In this document: in pieces, positions 41,396 through 49,700 of the stretch | How positions within the stretch are numbered: position 1 is the first letter of the stretch | Layout of the letters: each line of letters begins with the position of its first letter | Origin: a virus | DNA length: 64,000 bases | Reading direction: 5' to 3' (one strand) | IMG/VR virus record: IMGVR_UViG_3300032296_001209 | Location: 33,354 to 97,353 of that record | Made by a program: the position numbers and the translations under genes | The notes under the pieces: generated by a model | Database searches by the model: none | Told to the model about the DNA's origin: nothing | The model's input: only the letters and a program-made list of their open reading frames with translations

Positions 41396-42051
41396 TATCT
41401 GTTAGGATTAATATTATCATCACTAAGATCTGTAGGAATAGATAACCTAGATCCCAAATCTTTAATTACCATAGCTTCAATTTCTGCTAATAAGAACTCA
41501 GGTACATTGATACCCAAATCTTGTTTTTTGGTACAAGCATTACCATCAGTTGTATCCTCTGTAAAGATTGCCTCTACTTTGATAGCATCCCAGTCAAGAT
41601 TAGGCATATACAAGTATCCGTTTAAGTACCAGAAGTATTTAAACTTGTTGTACCTAAATCCGGTTGTCTTAGTCATAGATGTAAACTGACCAGGAGTAGT
41701 TGCATATAACTCCTCAGATGCATCAATAGAGCTCACTGTACGGATCAAAGGACCCCAGTAACCCTCTAGCATGACTGGAAGCTTTTCTTTTGTTCTACGG
41801 ATAGTACAACCAGATTTAATTCCTGCACAACATGCTTCTATCTTATCTACTTCAATTAACTCTAAACAATCTAGAGTTCTCCAAATAGAATTAAACTTCA
41901 TTAATTTGTTCTGAGAGTCTTGTCTTCTCATCAGAAGCTGTGAGTATTTTACAACTACACTGTAAACATACCTATCAGTTAGGAAAGCATCTTGCCTTAC
42001 TCCTTTTACCTGATTCTTTACCCGTGATATTACGGTGCCAATAGTTACCAT
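41395..42051 (-). CDS. Ring/connector protein, crAss-like
   Basis: 218 residues starting MVTIGTVISRVKNQVKGVRQ, then DAFLTDRYVYSVVVKYSQLLMRRQDSQ. This helical start and the beta-rich middle (TGFRYNKFKYFWYLNGYLYM) fit the small ring proteins that stack below the portal in crAss-like tails. The stop overlaps the next start as TAATG. Three cysteines are clustered (ACCAGIKSGC). No enzyme motif is present. The identification rests on overall character and on position directly before the R1-type and muzzle-like genes. Confidence 0.6.
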   Translation of the reverse strand: MVTIGTVISRVKNQVKGVRQDAFLTDRYVYSVVVKYSQLLMRRQDSQNKLMKFNSIWRTLDCLELIEVDKIEACCAGIKSGCTIRRTKEKLPVMLEGYWGPLIRTVSSIDASEELYATTPGQFTSMTKTTGFRYNKFKYFWYLNGYLYMPNLDWDAIKVEAIFTEDTTDGNACTKKQDLGINVPEFLLAEIEAMVIKDLGSRLSIPTDLSDDNINPNR

Positions 42052-42056
42052 TTTTA

Positions 42057-42638
42057 TTAAAATTCAAATTCATCATATAACTTTAGCACCTCTTGATCTT
42101 GTTTTTTACCACCTTCTTTTCTCATGGCTTTAGAAAACATCTCAGACACTTTTTTATATGAATCTACAACAATGTATTTCTGCCAAGATACAGGATACTC
42201 TTTAGCTACTGATCTCTTGAATTGTCTAATAGCTTGGAAACCCCATAACTCACGGTTTGCAAACTTATACTTGGTCTGATAGTTTGTATAGAAAATCTTA
42301 GCTAACTTAGAATCTGATTCTAGATTCCTGTTCTTTATCTCTTTACCGTATTTAACTGATAGACCATAATTTACATTAGTGTCCCGGTTAAATGTACAGG
42401 TACCTATGAACAGATATCCCAGACTTTCTGGTAACTCAACTCCATCCCTATACGCAATTACCTCTTTCCAAATATTTTCATTAAATGTCATCACTATCTT
42501 CTTGATAGTTTTGTCATCTAATGTAGAAAACTCAGGATGCTTCTCTTTGAACTCTTCCAGGAAATCTTTTGACAAGATTCTTTTGGGTTTTATTCTCAGC
42601 CTTGAAGCATGTAAATCAGGTGCTTTATATCCTCTCAT
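42057..42638 (-). CDS. Conserved small protein of the connector cluster, unknown
   Basis: 193 residues starting MRGYKAPDLHASRLRIKPKR. It is rich in Lys, Arg and aromatic residues and mixed alpha/beta. A central block (ELPESLGYLFIGTCTFNRDT) is followed by a basic helical region (NRELWGFQAIRQFKRSVAKEYPVSWQKYIV). I do not recognise a named family. The basic character and position just before ring genes suggest a DNA- or connector-associated structural protein, but a small nucleic-acid-binding protein unrelated to the virion is equally possible. Confidence 0.45.
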   Translation of the reverse strand: MRGYKAPDLHASRLRIKPKRILSKDFLEEFKEKHPEFSTLDDKTIKKIVMTFNENIWKEVIAYRDGVELPESLGYLFIGTCTFNRDTNVNYGLSVKYGKEIKNRNLESDSKLAKIFYTNYQTKYKFANRELWGFQAIRQFKRSVAKEYPVSWQKYIVVDSYKKVSEMFSKAMRKEGGKKQDQEVLKLYDEFEF

Positions 42639-42677
42639 ACCTTGACTACATTAATAAGATACAAAATTTAATCCAGA

Positions 42678-43886
42678 TTAAATACAGTTATAAACAAACT
42701 CTCCAATCTTACCATTTTCATAGTCATGAACCTCAATAAGGGCAGCTCTCTTACTACCAATAAACTTATTATGGTAGTGCCAGTAGTCTGTTTTAGATAG
42801 ACTAGGAATGATCTTAATAGAGAAACCGGTGACTTCATCCTCTGTAATATACTCTACAGTTTTCTTCTTGTGATAGTGCCCGGTATACAAAGTTCTAAAT
42901 TTAGTATTACCCCAGGGCTCTGAGAATTCAGTAGCATAAACTAGTAATGAGTTCTTAGTATTTACATCCCCATGCTCAAATGCAAAGAAGTTATTATTAA
43001 ACGTAAGTACTTTTCTCTCTGCATAATCAGCATGCCATACTATACCATCCTCTTGTACAGCTTTAGAGAGAGCGTGTACTAGATGATAAGATGATAGTCT
43101 ATCATGATTACCCGGTATAAACATTATATGTAATGTCTCACACCTCTCCTTTAAAAAACGAATGCCCCGGTATAGGGCATCAAAAGCTTCAGCATATACT
43201 TTGTAGGCTTTATCAGAGTTCTCTACTGGAGTACCTGATGTAGTAGTACCACTAAATGTATCCATGTTTAATATATCACCACCTACAACGTACACTAGAT
43301 CATCTATAAAGTAATTATTAGATACACTCTCTGTTAATTGTTCTAGTGATGCAAAGTACTGTTCTATGATATCATCATTACCATCCTTACCAATATGCAT
43401 ATCTTGCATAGATAGTACACAGCTTACATACCGGTGCCTCTTTTGCTTTTTTATTACTACTGGTTTATAATCTGGTTTAAAGTTTTCTATGATGTCTTTT
43501 AGATAATCTTCTTTAGTCTTTACTACTTTAGTTACTAAAGCTGATACTAACCACTTGTCACTCTTTTCTTTATTCCAGTATTGAGATAACTTCCATTCTG
43601 TAGTATCTATACCCAAGATATCTATAATCTCTTCAGGGGTTTTAGGATTAACTGATACTAACTTCTCTATCTTACCTGTGCCTCTTTCTAAATCATAGGA
43701 CTCAGAATTAACTCTTTCTGTATTATGTTCAGAATTATATTTTAATTTTTTAGATTTAAATCCCAGGGACTTCTTAATCTTTAAATATTCATCTAATGTA
43801 ATACCAATTCTTCTTGCACACTCAATATTAGATAGCTTCCATCCTTTACTTTTAGCTACCTTATCTTTTAATTCTTGTGAATACAT
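42678..43886 (-). CDS. Calcineurin-like metallophosphoesterase with HTH-like N-terminus
   Basis: 402 residues. The phosphoesterase motifs appear in order: DxH (D162, H164 in DMHIGK), GGD (202-204), GNHD (259-262), FEHGD (H305) and GHYH (336-339), which together bind two metal ions and hydrolyse phosphate esters. Residues 1-50 (WKLSNIECARRIGITLDEYL) look like a helix-turn-helix, suggesting nucleic acid as substrate or target. It lies after a terminator and a promoter-like element, and upstream of the connector genes. It could be a DNA or RNA phosphoesterase or a nucleotide phosphatase; the sequence does not decide. Confidence 0.85.
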   Translation of the reverse strand: MYSQELKDKVAKSKGWKLSNIECARRIGITLDEYLKIKKSLGFKSKKLKYNSEHNTERVNSESYDLERGTGKIEKLVSVNPKTPEEIIDILGIDTTEWKLSQYWNKEKSDKWLVSALVTKVVKTKEDYLKDIIENFKPDYKPVVIKKQKRHRYVSCVLSMQDMHIGKDGNDDIIEQYFASLEQLTESVSNNYFIDDLVYVVGGDILNMDTFSGTTTSGTPVENSDKAYKVYAEAFDALYRGIRFLKERCETLHIMFIPGNHDRLSSYHLVHALSKAVQEDGIVWHADYAERKVLTFNNNFFAFEHGDVNTKNSLLVYATEFSEPWGNTKFRTLYTGHYHKKKTVEYITEDEVTGFSIKIIPSLSKTDYWHYHNKFIGSKRAALIEVHDYENGKIGEFVYNCI

Positions 43887-43902
43887 GTGGTAATTGTTTT
43901 AT

Positions 43903-43931
43903 CAAATGTAGTAAAAATAGTTTATAATCAA
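43903..43931 (-). promoter_or_regulatory. Bacteroidota-type promoter before the phosphoesterase gene
   Basis: On the minus strand TTG (43931-43929) is followed after 18 bases by TACATTTG (43910-43903), close to the Bacteroidota consensus TTTG-N19-TAnnTTTG. It lies between the cassette terminator and the ATG at 43886. The predicted leader is short. This would restart transcription for the connector genes using the host polymerase. Confidence 0.4.
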
Positions 43932-43937
43932 GTTATT

Positions 43938-43969
43938 ATAAAATAAACCCCGGCTTTTTACACCGGGGT
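43938..43969 (-). terminator. Intrinsic terminator after the sulfation cassette
   Basis: A 7-bp perfect stem ACCCCGG/CCGGGGT (43947-43953 and 43963-43969) with a 9-base loop is followed on the minus strand by TTTATTTTAT. It lies downstream of the last cassette gene (stop at 44056) and upstream of the phosphoesterase promoter, separating the two units. Confidence 0.7.
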
Positions 43970-44055
43970 CTAATCAGAGGGATAAACCAACAAACCCTCT
44001 TAGTACTTATACAATATTAATATACTGTAGATGGTTTAATAAAACAAGTAAAATC

Positions 44056-44262
44056 TTATTTTCTGCCTAGTTTAATATACTTAAACCAAACACGCTCGTG
44101 TAAATAATAAAGGATCATCTTAGTAATGACTTCTACACTACCTATCTTTAATCCTAGAGTAAAGTTTCCGGTAATAAGCCAGCTAAGAATTATAGTATCT
44201 ATAGTACCTACAATCCTCCAGGTTACAGTCTTAAGTATGTGTCTTAACTTGTCATTACTCAT
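44056..44262 (-). CDS. DUF2061-like small membrane protein
   Basis: 68 residues. It shows TWRIVGTIDTIILSWLITGN, a glycine-containing hydrophobic middle (LKIGSVEVITKMILYYLHER) and a C-terminal VWFKYIKLGRK, the pattern of the DUF2061 family of predicted inner-membrane proteins. The start overlaps the nucleotidyltransferase stop as ATGA. I faintly recall DUF2061 genes occurring near APS kinases, which would fit here, but that association should be checked. It may anchor the cassette enzymes at the membrane. It is the last gene before the terminator. Confidence 0.7.
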   Translation of the reverse strand: MSNDKLRHILKTVTWRIVGTIDTIILSWLITGNFTLGLKIGSVEVITKMILYYLHERVWFKYIKLGRK

Positions 44263-44606
44263 AACCCCATTTCCTTCCTGATTTTAGTAGCTGAGATAGC
44301 CTGGATTTCTGCAGGAGCTTGAATCTGCTCTACTTTATATCCAACATCTCTACCATAGTATACACCTTCAATATCAGGTAATACCATAACTTTAAGCATA
44401 CCGGCTTGAACATGATGTAACAGTTTCTCACCAATATTCCTAACTACCTCATCAGGCTCAAAAGGATTCTTCTCATCTTTAGGTACATCGCGTACACATA
44501 CTAGTACGGGAATACCCTCATTGATCTTTTGCTCAAACAAGAAAATATGACCATCATGTAATGGCTGATATCTTCCAATGAACATTGCATATTTTTTAGC
44601 TTCCAT
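44259..44606 (-). CDS. Small HxGH nucleotidyltransferase
   Basis: 115 residues. GRYQPLHDGH (11-20) is the HxGH nucleotide-binding motif of the cytidylyltransferase/NMNAT/ATP-sulfurylase superfamily, and ISATKIR (104-110) is the matching C-terminal motif. These enzymes transfer a nucleotidyl group from an NTP and release pyrophosphate. The length is near the minimum for the fold. The motif looks closer to NadM or cytidylyltransferases than to classical ATP sulfurylase. Its 11-bp overlap with the APS kinase gene makes involvement in sulfate or sugar-nucleotide activation plausible. The true substrate cannot be read from sequence. Confidence 0.8.
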   Translation of the reverse strand: MEAKKYAMFIGRYQPLHDGHIFLFEQKINEGIPVLVCVRDVPKDEKNPFEPDEVVRNIGEKLLHHVQAGMLKVMVLPDIEGVYYGRDVGYKVEQIQAPAEIQAISATKIRKEMGL

Positions 44607-45057
44607 ATGTTTTATATATATTAATTACTTTGTTAACTGAATCTTTCTCACTTACCCCAGATGTATTAATCTCTAAATCTACTTTTGTAGGTTCTTCAAA
44701 ATCAATAACATGGAAGTTTTCTCTACCCCGTTTTTCTTCTACATCATACTTTAGATATACCCAAAGTACTCTATCACCATACTGCTCTAAGTATCTCCGG
44801 CATTCTTCATAAGGATAAACAAAAGCCATAAGAACAACATCATTTAATGATTGCTCATAGTGGGCAATATCAGAGGCAAGATTAAGATTCTTAATCCTAC
44901 CTCCTCTTGAATAATCTTTATTAGAGAATACATTACGGAACTTATCACCATCCATATAGTGAACCTTGTTCTTTGTATTTTTCTTAAGCCATCCAAAGAA
45001 CTCTTTACATAAGGTAGTCTTACCAGATGTAGGTTGGCCAAAAAATACAACTATCAT
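44596..45057 (-). CDS. Adenylylsulfate (APS) kinase-like P-loop enzyme
   Basis: 153 residues. The Walker A motif GQPTSGKTT (7-15) is followed by YMDGDKFRN (35-42) and SNKDYSRGGRIKNLNLASDI, the order seen in APS kinases (CysC), where DGDxxR contacts APS. A later YVYPYEECRR-like segment also fits. The enzyme would phosphorylate APS to PAPS, the donor used by sulfotransferases. At 153 residues it is shorter than typical CysC (about 180-200), and the loop residues differ, so a related small kinase is possible. It overlaps the sulfotransferase stop as ATGA, supporting joint function. Confidence 0.75.
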   Translation of the reverse strand: MIVVFFGQPTSGKTTLCKEFFGWLKKNTKNKVHYMDGDKFRNVFSNKDYSRGGRIKNLNLASDIAHYEQSLNDVVLMAFVYPYEECRRYLEQYGDRVLWVYLKYDVEEKRGRENFHVIDFEEPTKVDLEINTSGVSEKDSVNKVINIYKTYGS

Positions 45058-45872
45058 TTTGTATATCTAAAGTAATCGTTATACCACTTAAAGTTTGTCC
45101 AGATCCAATCTGTTACATCTTTACCTAAGATAGCTTTTGCTTGAGAAGGTACTGGCTCAACTTTAGTCCGGATAGTATGATCACCATAAATACCATATAC
45201 AGCATCATCCTCTTGAGTAATTTGTTGAATATCATCAAAGTCATGCTTGTATGCTGGTACACCTAAGTATTCATAAATCCTATCCATAGTCATCTGAGGA
45301 TATAAACACAAATCCTCAAACTTAACGAAGTGGATATGCTTATCATTACCTTGTCTGATAATCTCATTAAGACGCTCAATTGCCATACCTACAGGTTGAC
45401 TAGCTAACCATTGGTCTACACGCTTAGGTGTAGTAGTTCCGGTCATCTGTGCATGATTTACAATAGGATCATTTAAATGCTGGCTCTTACGGAAGTTCTT
45501 CTCCATTGAGCATATGATATCCCGCATATCTCTAACCATACAGATAATCTTTGGTTCCGGATATGCAAAGTTTAGCATATCATAATGTACTGCCCAACCT
45601 CTAGACTTATCTACTACATACTTCTTGTCAGTAATGGCTGTAAAGAAACCTGTCATTCCGGCATTACAAAATGCTTGGAAACCTTTCTTCATAGTCTCAC
45701 TGTCCTGAGCTTTAAACTCTGGAGACTCTGTGTAGTTAGCTCTAGCTGCATAGATTAACTCTAATACACCACTTGTAGGTGTAGTATAAAAATCCGGATT
45801 CTGGCCTAGAATATTCTGGAGTAATGTACTACCAGATCTAGGTAAACTTGAATTAAAAAATATCTTTTCCAT
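45054..45872 (-). CDS. PAPS-dependent sulfotransferase
   Basis: 272 residues. The 5'-phosphosulfate loop LPRSGSTLL (10-18) starts the protein after a short beta strand, and the 3'-phosphate-binding region CMVRDMRDIICSMEKNF (111-127) has R114 and S122 in the expected places. The family moves sulfate from PAPS to hydroxyl or amino groups of sugars, proteins or lipids. It is coupled by TAATG to the upstream glycosyltransferase and by ATGA to the APS kinase. A Cys-less middle region and C-terminal FKWYNDYFRYTK are unremarkable. The acceptor is unknown: a glycan made by the neighbouring GT9-type enzyme is the simplest guess. Confidence 0.88.
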   Translation of the reverse strand: MEKIFFNSSLPRSGSTLLQNILGQNPDFYTTPTSGVLELIYAARANYTESPEFKAQDSETMKKGFQAFCNAGMTGFFTAITDKKYVVDKSRGWAVHYDMLNFAYPEPKIICMVRDMRDIICSMEKNFRKSQHLNDPIVNHAQMTGTTTPKRVDQWLASQPVGMAIERLNEIIRQGNDKHIHFVKFEDLCLYPQMTMDRIYEYLGVPAYKHDFDDIQQITQEDDAVYGIYGDHTIRTKVEPVPSQAKAILGKDVTDWIWTNFKWYNDYFRYTK

Positions 45873-46750
45873 TAGTTGATTTCCTCCAATGCTTTAATAA
45901 TATCTTCAGTATTAAAGATATCTCTTTCACTATGATATGGAAACTCTAACGGGTCACCAATAATATTAAACTTACCTAAGTAAGAATGTCTCAACTCCGG
46001 CTTCTTGGTAAAGTTATTAGCTCTGATGTTCTTATGAATATCATAACCAAATACACCCTCACTATTACCAATCCAGCAAACTACAGATGGTAAGTGTAAT
46101 GCAGCACATGCATGGTTAGCAAAAGAATCAATTAACAATCTCTTACTACTCATCATTAATAATACACACATAGATCTGAAGTTATCACTTACCTGTATTG
46201 TATTATTTAATACCGGCTGATCATCTCTACGGATATGTACTACTTGATAATCTTTAGAGAAATGATCTACTACTTCCTGAGCTACATGCTGAGGCAGATC
46301 TCTTGCCCAACTGTACTTTAATTCCTGATTAGGAGCACCCCCATTAGTTTGGATAACAAATAATGGTTTGTCACTTTGATACTTCTGTGAGAAGAAAGTC
46401 ATTTCCCGGCTAGTTAGGTACAGTTTAGGAAACTCTCCATTGTACTGATAACCAAACATTTTAGACCAGGTTTTAAGAAGATGCTCACTCATTTGTACAT
46501 GAGCTGCTTCTACGTAAGGATTGTGTGCATGAATTTTTACATCTTTACCCTCAATGTATTCTTCATAGAAATACTGTTGCTGACCAAAAGCATAAGCTCG
46601 GTCAACCCAGGGATTATCTAAGAATACTTCTGGATAACCTGATACAACAATTAACTTGTCATCAGGATGATGGTGCTTAATGCACTCACACACAGCGGTG
46701 GCCATGATACACTTACCAAGACCACCGTCAATTTGAAAAATAATGTTCAT
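45872..46750 (-). CDS. GT9-like (heptosyltransferase-type) glycosyltransferase
   Basis: About 292 residues from ATG 46750; a TTG at 46774 would add eight residues but lies inside a hairpin. The N-terminus MNIIFQIDGGLGKCIMATAV has the GG-LGK loop found where GT9 enzymes have G-x-LGD. The C-terminal half has LLIDSFANHACAALHLPSVV followed by CWIGNS, matching the GT9 nucleotide-sugar-binding region. GT9 enzymes add heptose or related sugars. The gene is the first of the accessory cassette, immediately after the long fibre, so the fibre or the host envelope could be the acceptor. The exact sugar is not predictable. Confidence 0.75.
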   Translation of the reverse strand: MNIIFQIDGGLGKCIMATAVCECIKHHHPDDKLIVVSGYPEVFLDNPWVDRAYAFGQQQYFYEEYIEGKDVKIHAHNPYVEAAHVQMSEHLLKTWSKMFGYQYNGEFPKLYLTSREMTFFSQKYQSDKPLFVIQTNGGAPNQELKYSWARDLPQHVAQEVVDHFSKDYQVVHIRRDDQPVLNNTIQVSDNFRSMCVLLMMSSKRLLIDSFANHACAALHLPSVVCWIGNSEGVFGYDIHKNIRANNFTKKPELRHSYLGKFNIIGDPLEFPYHSERDIFNTEDIIKALEEIN

Positions 46751-46754
46751 AATA

Positions 46755-46785
46755 TATCTATATATGCAAAGCAAATATATAGATA
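46755..46785. promoter_or_regulatory. 11-bp-arm inverted repeat between fibre and cassette
   Basis: Arms TATCTATATAT (46755-46765) and ATATATAGATA (46775-46785) are perfect complements around the 9-base loop GCAAAGCAA. It fills the 43-bp gap between the fibre stop (46794) and the glycosyltransferase start (46750). There is no long T-tract, so an operator, an mRNA-processing hairpin or a weak attenuator fits better than a classical terminator. Confidence 0.6.
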
Positions 46786-46793
46786 ATTATTTA

Positions 46794-49700
46794 TTACCTT
46801 ATATAAGTAATTGAAAATTTAGCTACTACTTTAATATTTACAGTTCCACCACCAGCAAATGTTGGTGCAGTAAAAGTGGTTTTTATATTTTGAGAAGGAC
46901 CCACTGAATAAGTCATTTGTGCACTACTCATACTTGGATCTTCCATAGGAATATCACTTACCGGAGAACCACTTAAAATATTTAATAAACCACCACTACT
47001 AGATTTTCTAACACCAATTTGTTGACTTTGAGTTTTAGTATCTGTAATACTAACTCCTGTTACAGTACCTGTAGTACCATTAATACTAGCTACATAATCA
47101 ACTCTAATATGCCATGCAGAAGTAGGAGTACTTGCACCAGGTATAATTAAATTAGTAACTCCAGTTCCATCTAATGATAAATCAAATGTTCCACCAGATG
47201 GAATATTAATAGCATCTGCATATGGAGTTAAATATGTAATATACTTACCTACTGTAAATTGATTTTGATGATTAGCTATTCCACAAGCTCCTAAAACTAC
47301 TGTACTTGTTGCTGTTGCAGAACTACTATGTCCTAAAATAAATGAACCATAACCACTTACTGTATTTCTTGCACCTACAGCACTACCAAAAGTACTATTT
47401 ACATTATTACCTGCACCTATAGCACTTGTTCCATCAGCAGTTCCAACATAATTACCACTACCTAATATAGAACCCCAATAAGCATACGCATTTATACAAT
47501 TACAAAGTCCTCCAGCAATAATTGAACCATTTCCTTCTGCTTTATTACATAAACCTCCACCTACTGTTTGATATGAAAATAAACTATAATTACCAGTACC
47601 TGGATTCCAAACACAGTTACCAGCACCACCAGAAATGGTGCTGCCATATGAAGCAGCATAATTTCCACATCCTCCTCCGACCATTGAGAAAACTCCCGTG
47701 GCGCAATTCAATGCACCACCCATTACATTTGACCAAGAACCCGTTGCCTTGTTTGCACAACCTCCACTTACATTTGAGAATATACCAAACGCACAATTGT
47801 AGCCCCCACCAACTACACTTGATTGGCTACAACCGACCAAGTTTTTAACACCTCCATAAATACCACTATTAATAGTTGTTGACCCATATGCACTTCCAGT
47901 TAAGCAATTGGCTTGACCACCTACAATTACGGAATTTATTTTTCCGAATAATGTACAATCATTACAAATGATATTATTTGAACCGCCAAATATTTCGGAA
48001 CACCTTAACGCATTGATATTGCATCTACCGCCAAATATTTGTGTAAAATAGTCAAGTGTGCAATTACCGCACCCTCCAATTAAGTGCATACTAGTAATAC
48101 CCGAACCACTTGGAGTGCAGTTGGGGCCTATTATAATTGTATTAGTTGTTGGGGTACTTGCAACACATCCCCCACCAATTACAATGCTATCTCCGCAACT
48201 TGTGCCTCCACCGATTACAAGACCACACGCAGCATTACCGCCTCCTATTGCAACCGCACCATCTCCCGATGCCGTACTTCCATAAAAGCCACCAATTGCA
48301 AATGACCCAATACCCGAAGCAACGGAATTTCTTCCTATTGCAAGAGAACAAGCCCCCGAAGCAACACTTCCGCAAATACCCGATATACTATTGTAACCAC
48401 TTGCCGTATTTCCCCTTCCTCCAAGAATGAAAGAATTGCAACAAGAAGATAAATTTCCAATACCTCCAAGTACCATTGAACCATAACCCGTTGCTCGGTT
48501 TCCGCAACCGCCTCCTACCATTGAGAATACTGCCGTGGCGCAATTGCCTAAACCGCCACCAACAAAAGAAAAACAGTTGGTTGCTTGGTTTTGTTGTCCT
48601 CCTACAACTACCGACACACAAGCACTTGATGTATGATTTCTACCACCACCAATAAAAGCGTATGAACCCGATGCCGTATTTTGACGACCACCACCTACAA
48701 ATGTGCCGTTATTGTTTGTACAATTAAATACGCCACTTCCTATAGCCGAGTAACTACCACTTGCGGTGTTATTTGTTCCTGCACCAATGAAAGCGGATGT
48801 TTGTAAAGTGCGATTAGAAAATCCCGCGCCTATAAAACCATTTGTAACACAAGCGATATTGTTGTTTCCTCCACCAATAAATGAACAAGCCCCAACCGCG
48901 CAATTTGAAAACCCGCCAACTACTGCACTAAATCCACCAATGGCTTGGTTACATTGACCGCCTCCAACAAATGACCAAGATGAAGATGCATGGTTACTTA
49001 AACCTCCTGCTACTGCACTAAATGGTGCACCAGCACTATTACTTCTACCTCCAGCTACAGTAGTATGACTTGCTGTAGCGCTATTACTTTCTCCACCACC
49101 AACAAATGACCAGGATGAAGTTGAATTATTTGCTATACCACCTACAACTGCTGCACCATATCCTAGTGAATTATTTCCTATGCCACCTACAACAGCCGCA
49201 CCATATCCTCCACTTGCAGTGTTTCCACATCCTCCACCTACAAAAGAACAACAAACTGATGCTGTATTTCTTAATCCACCACCTACAAATGAACCATTTG
49301 CATTGGCTATATTTCCACAACCACCTACTACTGCTGAACAAACACCACTAGCAGTGTTAAAATCACCTCCTACAATAACGGATGCTTGAGCTGTAGCATC
49401 ATTTCTACAACCACCACCAATAAAACTTCTAGTACCTGTAGTTGTATTTCTACAACCCGTAAATACTCCTGAACTCCTACCATTTGCAGTGTTATAATAT
49501 CCCGAAACTGTTGCCACCGCACCCGCACAATTCCCGTAACCTCCACTCACAGTTCCATAATCAGCACTTACAGAATTTCTTACACCTCCTAAAATAATAC
49601 TATTACCACCGCTAATTGTATTATTTACACCTCCAAAAATATTTTTACCATTAGATGTAAATTGACCTAATAGATTAGTTGTATTACCAGCACCACCCAT

